Assembly (NCBI RefSeq): GCF_900302495.1
Contig: NZ_OMKW01000005.1
Span: forward strand, 1 to 64,000
Origin: Pontivivens insulae
Lineage (GTDB): Bacteria; Pseudomonadota; Alphaproteobacteria; Rhodobacterales; Rhodobacteraceae
DNA: 64,000 bases
Direction: 5' to 3'
The notes beneath the pieces were generated by a model. The model was not told where the DNA came from and did no database searches. It saw only the letters and a list, made by a program, of their open reading frames with translations. Positions 16,428 through 25,633 of this stretch are shown here, in pieces; position 1 is the stretch's first letter; every line of letters starts with the position of its first letter. The position numbers and the translations under genes are program-made.

Positions 16428-17582
16428 ATGGTCAACGCATCTCTTCGCATTCGGAAGATCTCCAACCGTGCCGAACTCCGGCAGGCGTCCTGGCACTCAC
16501 CCCTGCAGAATGAGAGAACCACCCGGAAAAGCACTGCCTCCATCGAAGATCCCGCATGGTCCAAGGGCGGAAGCGCCGGCGATTTGCAGGCCGCCCTGGA
16601 CGCTCATAAAGCGGAGTTCGGAGCATATGAACGCCGCAACGCGCCGCTGGCCCTTCGGATCTTCTGCAGGGTTTCCCCCGAATGGGTGGAAGACGCTACC
16701 ACTCCACAAGACACCGCCTTGCCACGCGCACTCATCGAGCGCGCAACCGCCTGGGCCGAAAGCTGGGGCGGTACAAGCTCGGTGATCGCTGCACGGCTAC
16801 ACCCCGGCAAAGCGTCCATGGTCGAGCTCGTCGTTTCTCCGGTTCGGGAAAGCCGCGGCAAGCCCGTCATCTCCACCCATAAGGCTCTGCGCGATCTGAA
16901 GGAAAGAATGGGCAACCGGAACGAATACGCGGCTCTGCAGGCCTCCTGGGCGGACTGGTGCGCCGCGCACCTCGCTCCCGCCCTCACACGGGGTATCCGC
17001 AGCAGCCCAGCACCGGCGAGCGACAGGTTATCGGGGCAGACCGCCCCAGCTGCCCTTGGTCAACCTGTGGAAGCGTTATGGACCGCCTTAACCACATCAT
17101 ACCTGTCCCCGGAGAGCGTCGAAACCCTCAACGGCTTTCTCATGCTCAAAGCTGAAATCCTCCGGCACAAGGCCGAGGGCGCAGACTACATACCGCCGAA
17201 AGGCGTGCTGTCGCTTGAAAACCTCGCTGCATTTGGTCGCGCAACAGGCCCCGATCCCTGGCCCTATATCGAAGCTATCCGATCAGCTGCCTATCAAGTG
17301 ACTGAAGTCGCCTGTGGGTTCGGGATGGGCCTCGATGACAGCGCCAACGACCGCTACGAGGCCGGCCACGCATGGTTCCCTGATCGCGCAGATCGGATAC
17401 ACCTCGCAGCCGTTGTCGCGAAGTGCGGTGCATACTGCGCGCAGGTCGAAGCGGAGGTGAAGAACGTCGTCTTCGCCAGTGATCGAAAAATCGACCCATG
17501 CACTCGCTGGCCACAGGGAGCCACGCAGGAGATCCTCCGCCACGAGACAAATCTTGGGCTACTTGCTCAGGAAGCGGGTTAG
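16428..17582 (+). CDS. MobV/Pre-like plasmid mobilization protein without the usual histidine cluster
   Basis: A 384-residue protein if started at ATG 16428, which gives the typical beginning VNASLRIRKISNRAEL; a TTG at 16371 is less likely. The order of N-terminal features agrees with Mob/Pre relaxases: a basic first strand, then LQAALDAHKAEFGAYERRNA, SPEWVEDA, and ISTHKALRDLKERMGNRNEY followed by LQASWADWCAAHL. Where classical MobV enzymes have the metal-binding HxDExxPHxH, this protein reads LHPGKASMVELVV. It may have lost nicking activity or may use another site. An oriT was not identified. It is flanked by small plasmid-type genes. Confidence 0.55.
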   Translation: MVNASLRIRKISNRAELRQASWHSPLQNERTTRKSTASIEDPAWSKGGSAGDLQAALDAHKAEFGAYERRNAPLALRIFCRVSPEWVEDATTPQDTALPRALIERATAWAESWGGTSSVIAARLHPGKASMVELVVSPVRESRGKPVISTHKALRDLKERMGNRNEYAALQASWADWCAAHLAPALTRGIRSSPAPASDRLSGQTAPAALGQPVEALWTALTTSYLSPESVETLNGFLMLKAEILRHKAEGADYIPPKGVLSLENLAAFGRATGPDPWPYIEAIRSAAYQVTEVACGFGMGLDDSANDRYEAGHAWFPDRADRIHLAAVVAKCGAYCAQVEAEVKNVVFASDRKIDPCTRWPQGATQEILRHETNLGLLAQEAG

Positions 17583-17686
17583 GCTTGTGATCTGGGAGCA
17601 ACCCCAAGGATCGGTTGTGCCTGAAAGGCATCCTACACATGGGCTGAAACAGCACTCGCAAACGGCTGCGCGTTTCCATTCAGAGC

Positions 17687-17851
17687 TTAGGAATAATAGA
17701 GCACCAGCGTGGCAAGCGCAGCGGTGTACGTGATCCCACAGACCAACTCGGGCATGTTGCTTCGTTCAGATATCCGCACAGTCTCATCTCTCAGGCGCGC
17801 GATCTCGTCCCGCATCTTTTGGTCTGCTGCCGTTTGTTCCTCAGGGGTCAT
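17687..17851 (-). CDS. Small coiled-coil plus membrane-helix protein
   Basis: A 54-residue protein starting at ATG 17851, with AGGAGG 6 bases upstream; a longer frame to 17950 lacks a ribosome site. It has a charged helical part (EEQTAADQKMRDEIARLRDE) and a C-terminal hydrophobic segment (VCGITYTAALATLVLYYS). It points towards the mobilization gene. Function is unknown. Confidence 0.5.
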   Translation of the reverse strand: MTPEEQTAADQKMRDEIARLRDETVRISERSNMPELVCGITYTAALATLVLYYS

Positions 17852-17951
17852 GCGCATCCTCCTGAGGCAATGGTAGCGCACCCCACCATTGAGAGCGAAT
17901 TGATACGCAGTTGGCGTCAACCAGATCTCACCAGACTTGAGCAAACGCATA

Positions 17952-18344
17952 GACCTCTATGGCGCTGACATCTTCATTGAAAATGCCGGGTGCAACATGT
18001 CTTCAGAATAAATGATTTTGAGCGATAAGAACCCGCTCAGCTGCTTTCGTCGCTCAAAAGCAGACGGATCCGGAACACTCCGGTGAGATTGTCGGCGCGA
18101 TCATCGATGGCAAGATAGCGATAGCTTCGACCACGTCGGTGAAACGGCTGGTTATTTGCTCTGAGCGTGCAGCTAGACTCAGCAAAGCGTAAGATGCCAA
18201 GGCAGAAATCATGCGCCAGCTTTGGGAACCAAAACTGAAGCTGGATTGCTTCCAAGGGGATTGTTGCATCTACCAAGGATGTCAGTGAGATCTTTTCTTA
18301 AGGTGCGTCATGCCACGAAATTCCCCGTTCAAACATCATCACTT
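17952..18344. other. Intergenic region with a possible gene fragment
   Basis: No complete gene. A plus-strand frame at about 18060-18190 reads GEIVGAIIDGKIAIAS and KRLVICSERAARLSKA. This looks like a fragment of a real protein, but it stops quickly and is not recognised. The IS at 18345 begins at its end. Confidence 0.35.
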
Positions 18345-19471
18345 TGAGGTGCCCCTGGTTTCCTAGACACCTGCCTGGTTCAGTTTCTGCTGTCTGCTCT
18401 CGAAGTAGCCGAGCGACAGCATGCCGTTGTTCGTGTGCTTGCGTTTCGAGTTGTAGAACAACTCGATGTGTTCGAACACGTCTCGCCGCGCGTCTTCGCG
18501 GGACGGATATGTCCGCCGTCTGATCCGCTCCCGCTTCAGAAGCTGGAAGTAGCTCTCCGCGACAGGATTGTCACGGCAGTTGCCGCGGCGGCTAATGCTG
18601 GATTGAAGGTTGTGCTGAGGTAGAAACGTCTGCCACTCCCGGCTGGTGAATTGCGAGCCCTAGCCCGAATGCACCGTGACTTTGCCGTTTGGCTTTCGTG
18701 GCCAGACGGTCATTAGAAGAGCCTGGCGCGCCAATTCCGTGGTCATGCCGGACTGGGCGGACCAGCCGACCACGCGACGGGAGAACAGGTCGATTATGAC
18801 GCAGAGGTACAGCCAGCCTTCGTGGGTCTTGATGTAGGTGATGTCGGTCAGGACGGCGCCTGTAGCCGATCTGCGCAGCGATCCCAGCCGCGCAACCCGG
18901 TTCTCTGAGATGCGCTCGCCCTGATCGCGCAAATCTTCCGTCATCTTGCGATACCCATAGACCTTGCCGCTGTCGGCCCAAGCCGGCCGGATTAGCTCGG
19001 TCTAGCGCGCAGCCTCCTGCGAACGGTGGCTTAACGGTTCCTTAAACCATACATAGAACCCGGAGAAATGGACCCGCAGCACCCAGCACATCGCCCGGAC
19101 GCCGAACTCTTCGCGATGCGCCCGGATGAAGGCGTACTTCATCGGGACCCGCGCGCGAAATACACCGTTGCCTCTTTTTTTAAATGTCGCGCTCCTCTGT
19201 CACCCCGGCCAGCTCACGCTTCAACCGCCGGTTCTCGGCTTCATGGTCAACGCCCGGCTTAGGAACCGGCTCCCCGAACAGCTTCAACCATTTGTAGAGA
19301 GGATACTTGCTGGCCCCCAGCGCCGCGACACCTCCCGAACCGGGTACCCGCGTACCATGATCTGATGCACCGCGTCCCGCTTGCACTCGTCGATGTAGTT
19401 GCTTGTCCCCATGTCGGCCTACTCGCCTCACATTTAGGCGGCGAAGCGTCTATAAATCTAGGGGCACCTCA
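18345..19471 (-). mobile_element. IS3-family element D (1127 bp), degraded
   Basis: The terminal repeats TGAGGTGCCCCTGGTTTC (18345) and the complement of the right end (TGAGGTGCCCCTAGATTT, ending 19471) match well. No target duplication is evident. Its OrfA and OrfB are both damaged. Its right end lies directly against codons of the AraC-family gene, whose first part is missing. Confidence 0.85.
18363..19431 (-). pseudogene. IS3 element D OrfA/OrfB transposase, multiple lesions
   Basis: OrfA begins MGTSNYIDECKRDAV in one frame, shifts near 19320, and resumes with ASKYPLYKWLKLFGEPV and ENRRLKRELAGVTEERDI. OrfB reads MKYAFIRAHREEFGVR, then LTDITYIKTHEGWLYLCVII, then VTVHSG followed by a TAG. 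It continues SQFTSREWQTFL and VAESYFQLLKRERIRR. The DDE residues can be traced, but stops and a frameshift break the reading. Confidence 0.85.
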
Positions 19472-20269
19472 CCCGTCATTTGTCTGATGCTACAGGGACG
19501 GAAAGAAATGCGCGTTGGACAGCAGTTCGTTGAGTTGCACGAGGGCGACATGCTGCTGGTTAGTCATGATTTGCCAGTTGCCTCAAAGATCACACAAGCC
19601 AGCTCGGAGCGCCCCTATCAGGCGCTCATCTTCTCACTGGATTTAAGCATCCTACGCCGGTTGTACGAACAGGTGGGTGAGGCCGCGACAAACAGAGATC
19701 GCGCGACATCCGTGTCTTCCAGAAAGGCCGATCCAGCGTGGACTGCGCCCATGGTACGCTATCTCGAGCTGATGAAAGCGCCCATGGACGCGGAAGTCCT
19801 CGGTCCGATGATCCTGAAGGAAATCCATTATCGCCTTCTGTTGTCACCTATCGGTGGCATGCTGCGGAACCTGTTGTCCGTGGACAGCCATGCCAGCCGC
19901 GTCGCCAAGTCGATCCAATGGATCAGATCGAAGTTTCGGGAACCGCTCGTCGTTGACGAATTGGCGCAAATTGCCGGAATGAGCCAGTCATCATTTCACG
20001 AGCACTTCAAATCGGTGACGGGCACGACACCACTTCAGTACCAAAAGGATCTGCGGATGATTGAAGCGCGCACTTTGTTGGAGCGCGGCGTTCCTTCCGT
20101 ATCCTTCGCAGGGTTCGAAGTAGGCTACGAAAGCCCGACCCAGTTTAGCCGGGACTACTCCCGTAAATTCGGATGTTCTCCTAAGCATCATTTGGCGCGG
20201 GCATCTTGGGCGAAGAATCCAACCGGACTATTGCTACCGTGCTGTCAGAGGCTCAGCCGAGCCAAATGA
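19472..20269 (+). pseudogene. AraC-family regulator with 5' end removed by an IS
   Basis: The sequence enters directly from the IS end with SPVICLMLQGRKEMRVGQQF, the middle of the AraC_N (PF06719-type) domain. It continues with GDMLLVSHDLPVASKIT and ends with an intact AraC helix-turn-helix pair (VVDELAQIAGMSQSSFHEHF and FAGFEVGYESPTQFSRDYSR). About 45 N-terminal residues usual for the family are missing. An internal ATG at 19487 could still start a shortened protein with an intact DNA-binding domain. Confidence 0.8.
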
Positions 20270-20393
20270 AGTCATTGCGGTGCAATCTCTTATTGACAGT
20301 AGATGGCCCAAAACTGCAGTGGGATCTTACAGACCCTGTGCGCGCTGCTGGTCAATTGCCTTACACAGACATTGCCTGAATGCCGTGCCGGGT

Positions 20394-21383
20394 TTACCGG
20401 GCTGCGAGGAATTGCCGAATGGCTTCAAGCGTCGCATCGGCATTATCCCAGATGACATCGTGTCCGGCATTCGGGATGATCACCAACTGGGCATCGGAGA
20501 AGCGCGCTGCGTGTTCGGCCTGCAGCTCTGGCCCGATCCAAGTGTTACAGGCGCCGGCCAGGAACAGAACCGGGCCCTGAAAGCTTGTAATGCGCGCGAT
20601 CTGATTCACTTCCGAAGCGGGTGCGTTCGCCCAGCGATTGCTGGCTGCGGCCCCGAAACGCCACGATGGCGCAGTGTAACCCTCGCCACAATGGTAAGGG
20701 TTTTCTGGGTGATTGACGAATTGACCGACCATGTGTCCGATCAGGAAATCGTCGGCAGCATCGTCATCAGTAGCAATCACGTGCTGCGCACGAAAGCCGA
20801 TGAGCAATGCTTCGCGCCAATAGTTAAAGCCCGACATGTAGTTCTCGGACACCGCAGCCCACGCATCCTTTCCCGCTAAATCAAGATAACCCGGTTCAAT
20901 GAGGACAACGCGCTCCACACGCCTCGGGTGAACGTCCAGATAGGCGGCCGCGAGCATCGCGCCCCAGGAATGACCGATCAGGATTATCGGGCGGTCGGAC
21001 GAAAAGTGATCAGCAATGGCACTGAGTTCTGTTAGGTGGTGATCGAGCGTCAGTTGGCTAACCGGCACTCGTTCCGACAGTCCTGCGCCACGTTGATCGT
21101 AGAAGATGATGGTGTGGCTGGCGGAGAGCGGTTCCAATCCAAGCAGCGATCGAAAATCGGCGCCCGGTCCGCCATGAAGCACGACGATTGTTGGCGCATC
21201 TGTCGGGCCTTCGACCACCTTCAAGTGCAGGCTCACGTCATTGATCTCAACGGATGGCAGTGCGGCATTCTCCGTCACCAGTGAATGTACGGTATAGTCG
21301 CCGCGCGTCCCCGCAAAGAGTACCACGACGAGAACAAGAAGGCCGAGGAATGAGATACCCAGCCATTTAAGCAGGGTTCTCAT
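20394..21383 (-). CDS. Membrane-anchored alpha/beta hydrolase, proline-iminopeptidase-like
   Basis: A 329-residue protein starting at ATG 21383, overlapping the upstream gene's stop by 4 bases. One N-terminal membrane helix (LLKWLGISFLGLLVLVVVLF) is followed by an S33-type hydrolase domain with the oxyanion motif VVLHGGPGADF, the DQRGAG motif typical of prolyl iminopeptidases, nucleophile elbow GHSWGAM and catalytic His in NAGHDVIW. It is the last gene of a four-gene overlapping operon. The substrate is unknown; peptides, esters or lactones are possible. Confidence 0.85.
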   Translation of the reverse strand: MRTLLKWLGISFLGLLVLVVVLFAGTRGDYTVHSLVTENAALPSVEINDVSLHLKVVEGPTDAPTIVVLHGGPGADFRSLLGLEPLSASHTIIFYDQRGAGLSERVPVSQLTLDHHLTELSAIADHFSSDRPIILIGHSWGAMLAAAYLDVHPRRVERVVLIEPGYLDLAGKDAWAAVSENYMSGFNYWREALLIGFRAQHVIATDDDAADDFLIGHMVGQFVNHPENPYHCGEGYTAPSWRFGAAASNRWANAPASEVNQIARITSFQGPVLFLAGACNTWIGPELQAEHAARFSDAQLVIIPNAGHDVIWDNADATLEAIRQFLAAR

Positions 21384-22420
21384 GCTCGACGCTCCAACAT
21401 CTTGAGCACTTGCATCATAAAGCCGAACGGGCGTTTGGGCAGATCGGTCTGGTTGTAGGTGCCCACGAGAAAGATGTCCCGTTGCGGTGCGTGATAGGCA
21501 AAGGACGCACTCGCACCCGAGTGGCCGATCAGTTCCGGTGAGCCTTGCCACAGTGTCATCCAGCTCGGCAATTGGAAGCGCATCAACCCACCGCCATACT
21601 GCAACGGGAAAGTCATCTTGCGCCAGTCATGCAAGTGTTTGGTTCGATCCGGCGAGAAGAGTCGACCTTCAAGATGCGCACGCAGGAATACCATCAAGTC
21701 GTTGAGATTGGACACGATCCCGCCATCGGGTCCCATGCTTGCGAGGGTTTGCGGAACGTCCAGCCGCTGCGCCTTATGGTAGAGGGGAAGGATCGCGTCA
21801 CCCGCATCGCGCTTCGGTTCGAATGCGAACGTGTTTGCGAGGCCCAGAGGCGTGCAGATACGGTCCCGAACGGCATTGGCAAATGTGTCCCCCGTGACCT
21901 CCTCAATTATCCCTCCGAGCAATTGGAAGTTGGTGTCCGAGTAATGGGCGCGTCCGTTGTCGGGCGCAGCCATCGGGCGTCGGGCCCTGGCCCAGTGCAA
22001 CACAGCTGCAAGGTCATAAGCCTGATCGCGGTTCGCTTTGATATCGTCCGCAACGCCACCTTCGTAGTAGTCGGCGAGGCCCGACGTCTGGAACAAAAGG
22101 TGCCGGATTGTCAGCTTCGGCCCATATGCCAAGCCTTTGACAAAATGGAGGTCCGACAAATCGACGTCCGTCAGAACGCCTTGCGCTGTCTGGTCGAGCG
22201 TGATCCTGCCCTCATCGGCCAACTGAAGAATCAGCGCACCCGTGAACATTTTCGAGATGCTGGCGATGGGGAACCGGAGTTCAGGGGTGGAAACACCTGC
22301 GCCGCCCCTGAAATCTACGCCTCCGTCGCCGGATTGAACACACAGCAGCAGAGCCTGCCCGCCGCTCTTTGCCTGCTCCGTTTCAACGAGGCTTTGAAGG
22401 GCGTCATTTAGTGCAGTCAT
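21380..22420 (-). CDS. Class C beta-lactamase-related serine hydrolase
   Basis: A 346-residue protein without an obvious signal peptide. The SxxK motif is in IASISKMFTGAL and the Tyr motif in HYSDTNFQLLGGIIEE. A C-terminal HSGASASFAYH segment occupies the position of the KTG-like motif. This is the Beta-lactamase/EstB fold (PF00144) used by esterases, D-aminopeptidases and carboxypeptidases. Overlaps of 4 bases at both ends place it in the middle of the operon with a DUF4386 membrane protein upstream and an alpha/beta hydrolase downstream. Confidence 0.87.
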   Translation of the reverse strand: MTALNDALQSLVETEQAKSGGQALLLCVQSGDGGVDFRGGAGVSTPELRFPIASISKMFTGALILQLADEGRITLDQTAQGVLTDVDLSDLHFVKGLAYGPKLTIRHLLFQTSGLADYYEGGVADDIKANRDQAYDLAAVLHWARARRPMAAPDNGRAHYSDTNFQLLGGIIEEVTGDTFANAVRDRICTPLGLANTFAFEPKRDAGDAILPLYHKAQRLDVPQTLASMGPDGGIVSNLNDLMVFLRAHLEGRLFSPDRTKHLHDWRKMTFPLQYGGGLMRFQLPSWMTLWQGSPELIGHSGASASFAYHAPQRDIFLVGTYNQTDLPKRPFGFMMQVLKMLERRA

Positions 22421-23085
22421 GGCTTCACCTCATCCTGGTTGCGCAGCAGCACCCAACCGATCGCGAAGAACCACCCGATCGCGCCCAGCCCGAATACGGC
22501 GCCCGCAACGTCGCCGAGTGCCGGGATCAGGGTCAGCAGTCCCGACACCCCGGTCACCACGCCGAGCCCGACCGCAATACGTCCAAGGTTGCGGCCCAGA
22601 AAACCCGCCACACTCACGAAGCCAATCCATGCGGCCCCAGCAATCTCATTGCCGCCGCCCAGACCAAGTTCGACGGCGTGCAGAACCTGCCAGAGCGCCA
22701 CCGCCTGATCGAAATCGTTCGCAGCAAGGTGTAAAGCGCGCTCCACCGCGACATTGGCGATCATGCCGGCCGCGAGCACAAGCGTGACCCAAACTGTACC
22801 GAGGACGAGCGACACCTTCACAAGATCCGGTGTCTTCGACCGCAATTGTGCCTGCAGCGCTGTGACCAGAACGGCCAGCGCCAGCGCGTTTACTATGTAT
22901 ATCGTCGTGTTGAATGCGATGAGCGTGCTCGTATCCGACTGAACAAACCGCACCACTTCAACCGCGTCTATCGCATTCGTGCCGAATCCCATTGGTGCAA
23001 GGATCGTTACCAAAACGAAGAAGCCGTAGATGTAGGTCGCAGCGCAGATCAAGGCCGCGACACCGCCAAAGCGTTGCATTGTCAT
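22417..23085 (-). CDS. DUF4386-like integral membrane protein
   Basis: 222 residues with about six hydrophobic segments (for example FGGVAALICAATYIYGFFVL, LALAVLVTALQAQL, AVGLGVVTGVSGLLTLIPAL). The arrangement and the conserved loop between helices 1 and 2 resemble DUF4386 proteins, whose role is unknown. A second DUF4386 gene lies at 52478. ATGA-type overlaps on both sides show tight translational coupling with the SDR-like and hydrolase genes. Confidence 0.7.
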   Translation of the reverse strand: MTMQRFGGVAALICAATYIYGFFVLVTILAPMGFGTNAIDAVEVVRFVQSDTSTLIAFNTTIYIVNALALAVLVTALQAQLRSKTPDLVKVSLVLGTVWVTLVLAAGMIANVAVERALHLAANDFDQAVALWQVLHAVELGLGGGNEIAGAAWIGFVSVAGFLGRNLGRIAVGLGVVTGVSGLLTLIPALGDVAGAVFGLGAIGWFFAIGWVLLRNQDEVKP

Positions 23086-23975
23086 GGCGTCACTTGCTCC
23101 GCGGCGCTGTCACCGCCAGCTAGTCGATTTGGCTTGCGCACGACCTCTTTCAGATGGTCGGCAAGACGATGCTTTCCTTTCGGTAGGCCGACCATATCCA
23201 TGCCAAACGCAGTCAGGAAAAACTGCGCCGGTCCGGCGACTGCTTGAGGAACGAGGTACGGCAGAACGCGAAGTACCAACCGGCGTAATACATCCGGCAG
23301 GTGGATGATCTTTTCCTGCCTGCCGAGCACCTCGAAGCACAGCGCCGCCAGGTCGCTCTGGGTGAGGGTGTCAGGCCCACCTACGTCGAGCCAAAGGTCG
23401 CCGCGCAAAACCGCGTCGTGGATTGCAGCAGCAAGGTCCGCCCCGTGGATCGGATTGATCAGTTGTTGTCCGTCGCCAAAGAGCCAGATGCGCCCTCTGC
23501 GCGCCATCGCGAGAAAGTCCGCGACGTCTGAGAAATACCCAGAGGGCGCGATGATCGTGTGGTGGATACCGGCCGCCTGCAAGTCTGCAACAAACGCCTG
23601 TTTGGCGTCGATGAGGGGCACGCCGGTCATCTTGTCGGCGTTGAGGACATGCACATAGGCGAAATGTTGAACGCCTGCACGCAGCGCCTCATTGAGCAGA
23701 TTCTTGTTTGCCTGATAATCGACATCCCAATAACTCAGGCCATCGGCCTGTCGCGTAATGCCGAGCGCTGATACAACCAAGTCGATGTCATCCAGCACAC
23801 CTGTAAGCGTTTCAGGTTGGGTTGCTTCCGCAACCACCGATATGTCCACTGCGAGTGATTGACCCGCGCTGGCACGGCGCACCAAGGCCGTCACATGCCA
23901 ACCTTGGCGCTGATATTCGGCGCACAGATGACGACCTAGGTAGCCGGTTGCTCCGGCAATGAATACGCGTTTCAT
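23082..23975 (-). CDS. NAD(P)-binding SDR-like protein (atypical SDR, NmrA/complex I type)
   Basis: A 297-residue protein from ATG 23975 (MKRVFIAGATGYLGRHLCAE), with the Rossmann glycine motif GATGYLG at residues 8-14. The region HFAYVHVLNADKMTG and APSGYFSDV fits atypical SDRs that bind NAD(P)H but often lack the YxxxK catalytic pair. It is first in the operon, following the GlxA-type regulator by about 110 bases. Reductase or redox-sensing roles are both possible. Confidence 0.82.
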   Translation of the reverse strand: MKRVFIAGATGYLGRHLCAEYQRQGWHVTALVRRASAGQSLAVDISVVAEATQPETLTGVLDDIDLVVSALGITRQADGLSYWDVDYQANKNLLNEALRAGVQHFAYVHVLNADKMTGVPLIDAKQAFVADLQAAGIHHTIIAPSGYFSDVADFLAMARRGRIWLFGDGQQLINPIHGADLAAAIHDAVLRGDLWLDVGGPDTLTQSDLAALCFEVLGRQEKIIHLPDVLRRLVLRVLPYLVPQAVAGPAQFFLTAFGMDMVGLPKGKHRLADHLKEVVRKPNRLAGGDSAAEQVTP

Positions 23976-24085
23976 GAGCGGCTTTCCTTTCGTGAAAGCG
24001 AAGGAGGGCGCCCTTCGCACACTGCGAGTGCACGGAGGCCTCAATTCAAGTGAATTCTCGAAGTCGATGGTTCGGCGGAGCGCCG

Positions 24086-25129
24086 CTATTCAGGGCCAGC
24101 GCGCGCTGGATGACCGGGTTCCCTGCTCATGCGAAAGCGCTCGCGATAATCGCCTGCGGATATCCCGACATGGCGATGAAACGCGCGCCGCATCCGCTCA
24201 GCATTTTGAAAGCCGGTCGAAACTGCAATGCGATCAATCGATTGTTCAGTGGTTTCTAAGGCAACCCGCGCCGTCTGCACCCGTGCTGTCTCAACATAGG
24301 CCGCAGGCGTCACGCCGGTCTGCTCCTTGAAACGCCGCGCAAACGTGCGCTCGGACATCGTGGCGCGTGCGGCGAGGCTCGTCACCGTCAGCAGATCGCC
24401 GGGATGGTCGAGGATGAAGGCGAGCGCCTCGTTGATCGCAGGGTCTTCGGCCTTCTGCGCCAACAGATGCGCGCTGAACTGCGCCTGACCACCAGGGCGC
24501 ATCATGTACATCACGCTAAACCGCGCAACCTGAAGTGCCACCTCATGACCCCAATCCATCTCAACCAAGGCCAGGGCCAAGTCCATGCCAGAGGTGACGC
24601 CGGCGGAGGTCCAGATATTGCCATCGCAAGTGAAGATCGCGTCATGATCGACCGTCACGTTCGGATATTTTTGCGCCATTACCGGGCACCAGAACCAGTG
24701 CGTGCTGGCGCGCTTCCCGTCGAGCAGACCAATTTCTGCAAGGATCAGCGCGCCGGTACATATGGACACGACGCGTTTTGCCCGCGGCGCCATCGTCCGC
24801 ATGAAGTCCAGAAGTTCGGGGTTGGTGAGTTGTTCCGACGAACCATGCCCCCCAGCAACGATCAGCGTATCAATGACGCCTTCAGCTTCAAGGATCGAAG
24901 AGAAAGACTTGTCTGCCGTGATCGTCAGGCCGGAGCTGGCCTTGATCGGTCCGGCTTTTGCTGCAACGACGGACAAATCATAGGGTAACTCAGCGCCCTC
25001 AACAAAAAACTGCGTGGTCGCCAAGATTTCCAAGGGGCCAACCACATCCAGATGATGGACACCTGGATAGGCGACCATCAGCACCTGTCGCTTATCGTGC
25101 GATATCGGAATGTCGGGTCTCTTGCTCAT
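24086..25129 (-). CDS. GlxA-type AraC regulator with DJ-1/PfpI domain
   Basis: 347 residues. The N-terminal amidotransferase-like (DJ-1/PfpI) domain is visible as VLMVAYPGVHHLDVVGPLEI, LIVAGGHGSSEQLTNP and the elbow VVSICTGALILAEIG with Cys. The C-terminal AraC domain has both helix-turn-helix motifs (VTSLAARATMSERTFARRFK and DRIAVSTGFQNAERMRRAFH). Such proteins usually activate nearby genes in response to a small metabolite. The gene is upstream of and parallel to the SDR-DUF4386-hydrolase operon and is probably its regulator. Confidence 0.93.
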   Translation of the reverse strand: MSKRPDIPISHDKRQVLMVAYPGVHHLDVVGPLEILATTQFFVEGAELPYDLSVVAAKAGPIKASSGLTITADKSFSSILEAEGVIDTLIVAGGHGSSEQLTNPELLDFMRTMAPRAKRVVSICTGALILAEIGLLDGKRASTHWFWCPVMAQKYPNVTVDHDAIFTCDGNIWTSAGVTSGMDLALALVEMDWGHEVALQVARFSVMYMMRPGGQAQFSAHLLAQKAEDPAINEALAFILDHPGDLLTVTSLAARATMSERTFARRFKEQTGVTPAAYVETARVQTARVALETTEQSIDRIAVSTGFQNAERMRRAFHRHVGISAGDYRERFRMSREPGHPARAGPE

Positions 25130-25633
25130 GGGCAGACATTACCCAAGTTTCGCGATGCCGGTTAGGACAAAGACCCCACTTTTTCTGCCAAGGTAAAGTG
25201 GAGCACGCGAAAGAAGCATCTCCCAGCCAAAGGTGCAGCAACATGGGTGCTCGCAGGAAAACAACGCAGATCAGAAGCAGTCCGTACTTTTCCAGCCCTC
25301 TTTTGGGCAAATCTATGCCGCGCGAAGAAGGTCCGGTTTTGCGTTCAATCGAGACAGTGGTGACTCAATCCAATCCCGTCGCTTTGTTCGCCCAGCTTCA
25401 CTTTGGTCGATCAAACACGCTGCCGCTAATGGCGGGTATAGAAAAACTGCAGTGCGAAACCCTGCCCAGATGTTCTGGTATCGACCGCAGAGTGTCTGCA
25501 CCGGCCCACCGCAACGTCTGGGAATTTGGGCTCCAAAGGGATAACAGCTCACTTTTCCTCGCCCGGGGGTCACACTGTGTGTTGCCAGATCGGTGACAAG
25601 CCAGGATGCGCCCGACGCAGCTTCTGATGGCGC
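25130..25633. other. Intergenic region between the GlxA regulator and malK
   Basis: About 500 bases. A plus-strand frame of 212 codons starts inside the regulator gene and crosses it, but its composition is unlike a protein and no family is seen. The first 100 bases presumably hold the regulator's promoter. Nothing else is recognised. Confidence 0.5.

Noticed and set aside
18037-18276. 79-codon minus-strand frame
   Set aside because: No ribosome site and no family resemblance; the opposite strand looks slightly more protein-like but is also fragmentary.
24958-25596. 212-codon plus-strand frame across the GlxA gene start and intergenic DNA
   Set aside because: It is antisense to a certain gene for its first third, and the remainder has no recognisable domain or ribosome site.
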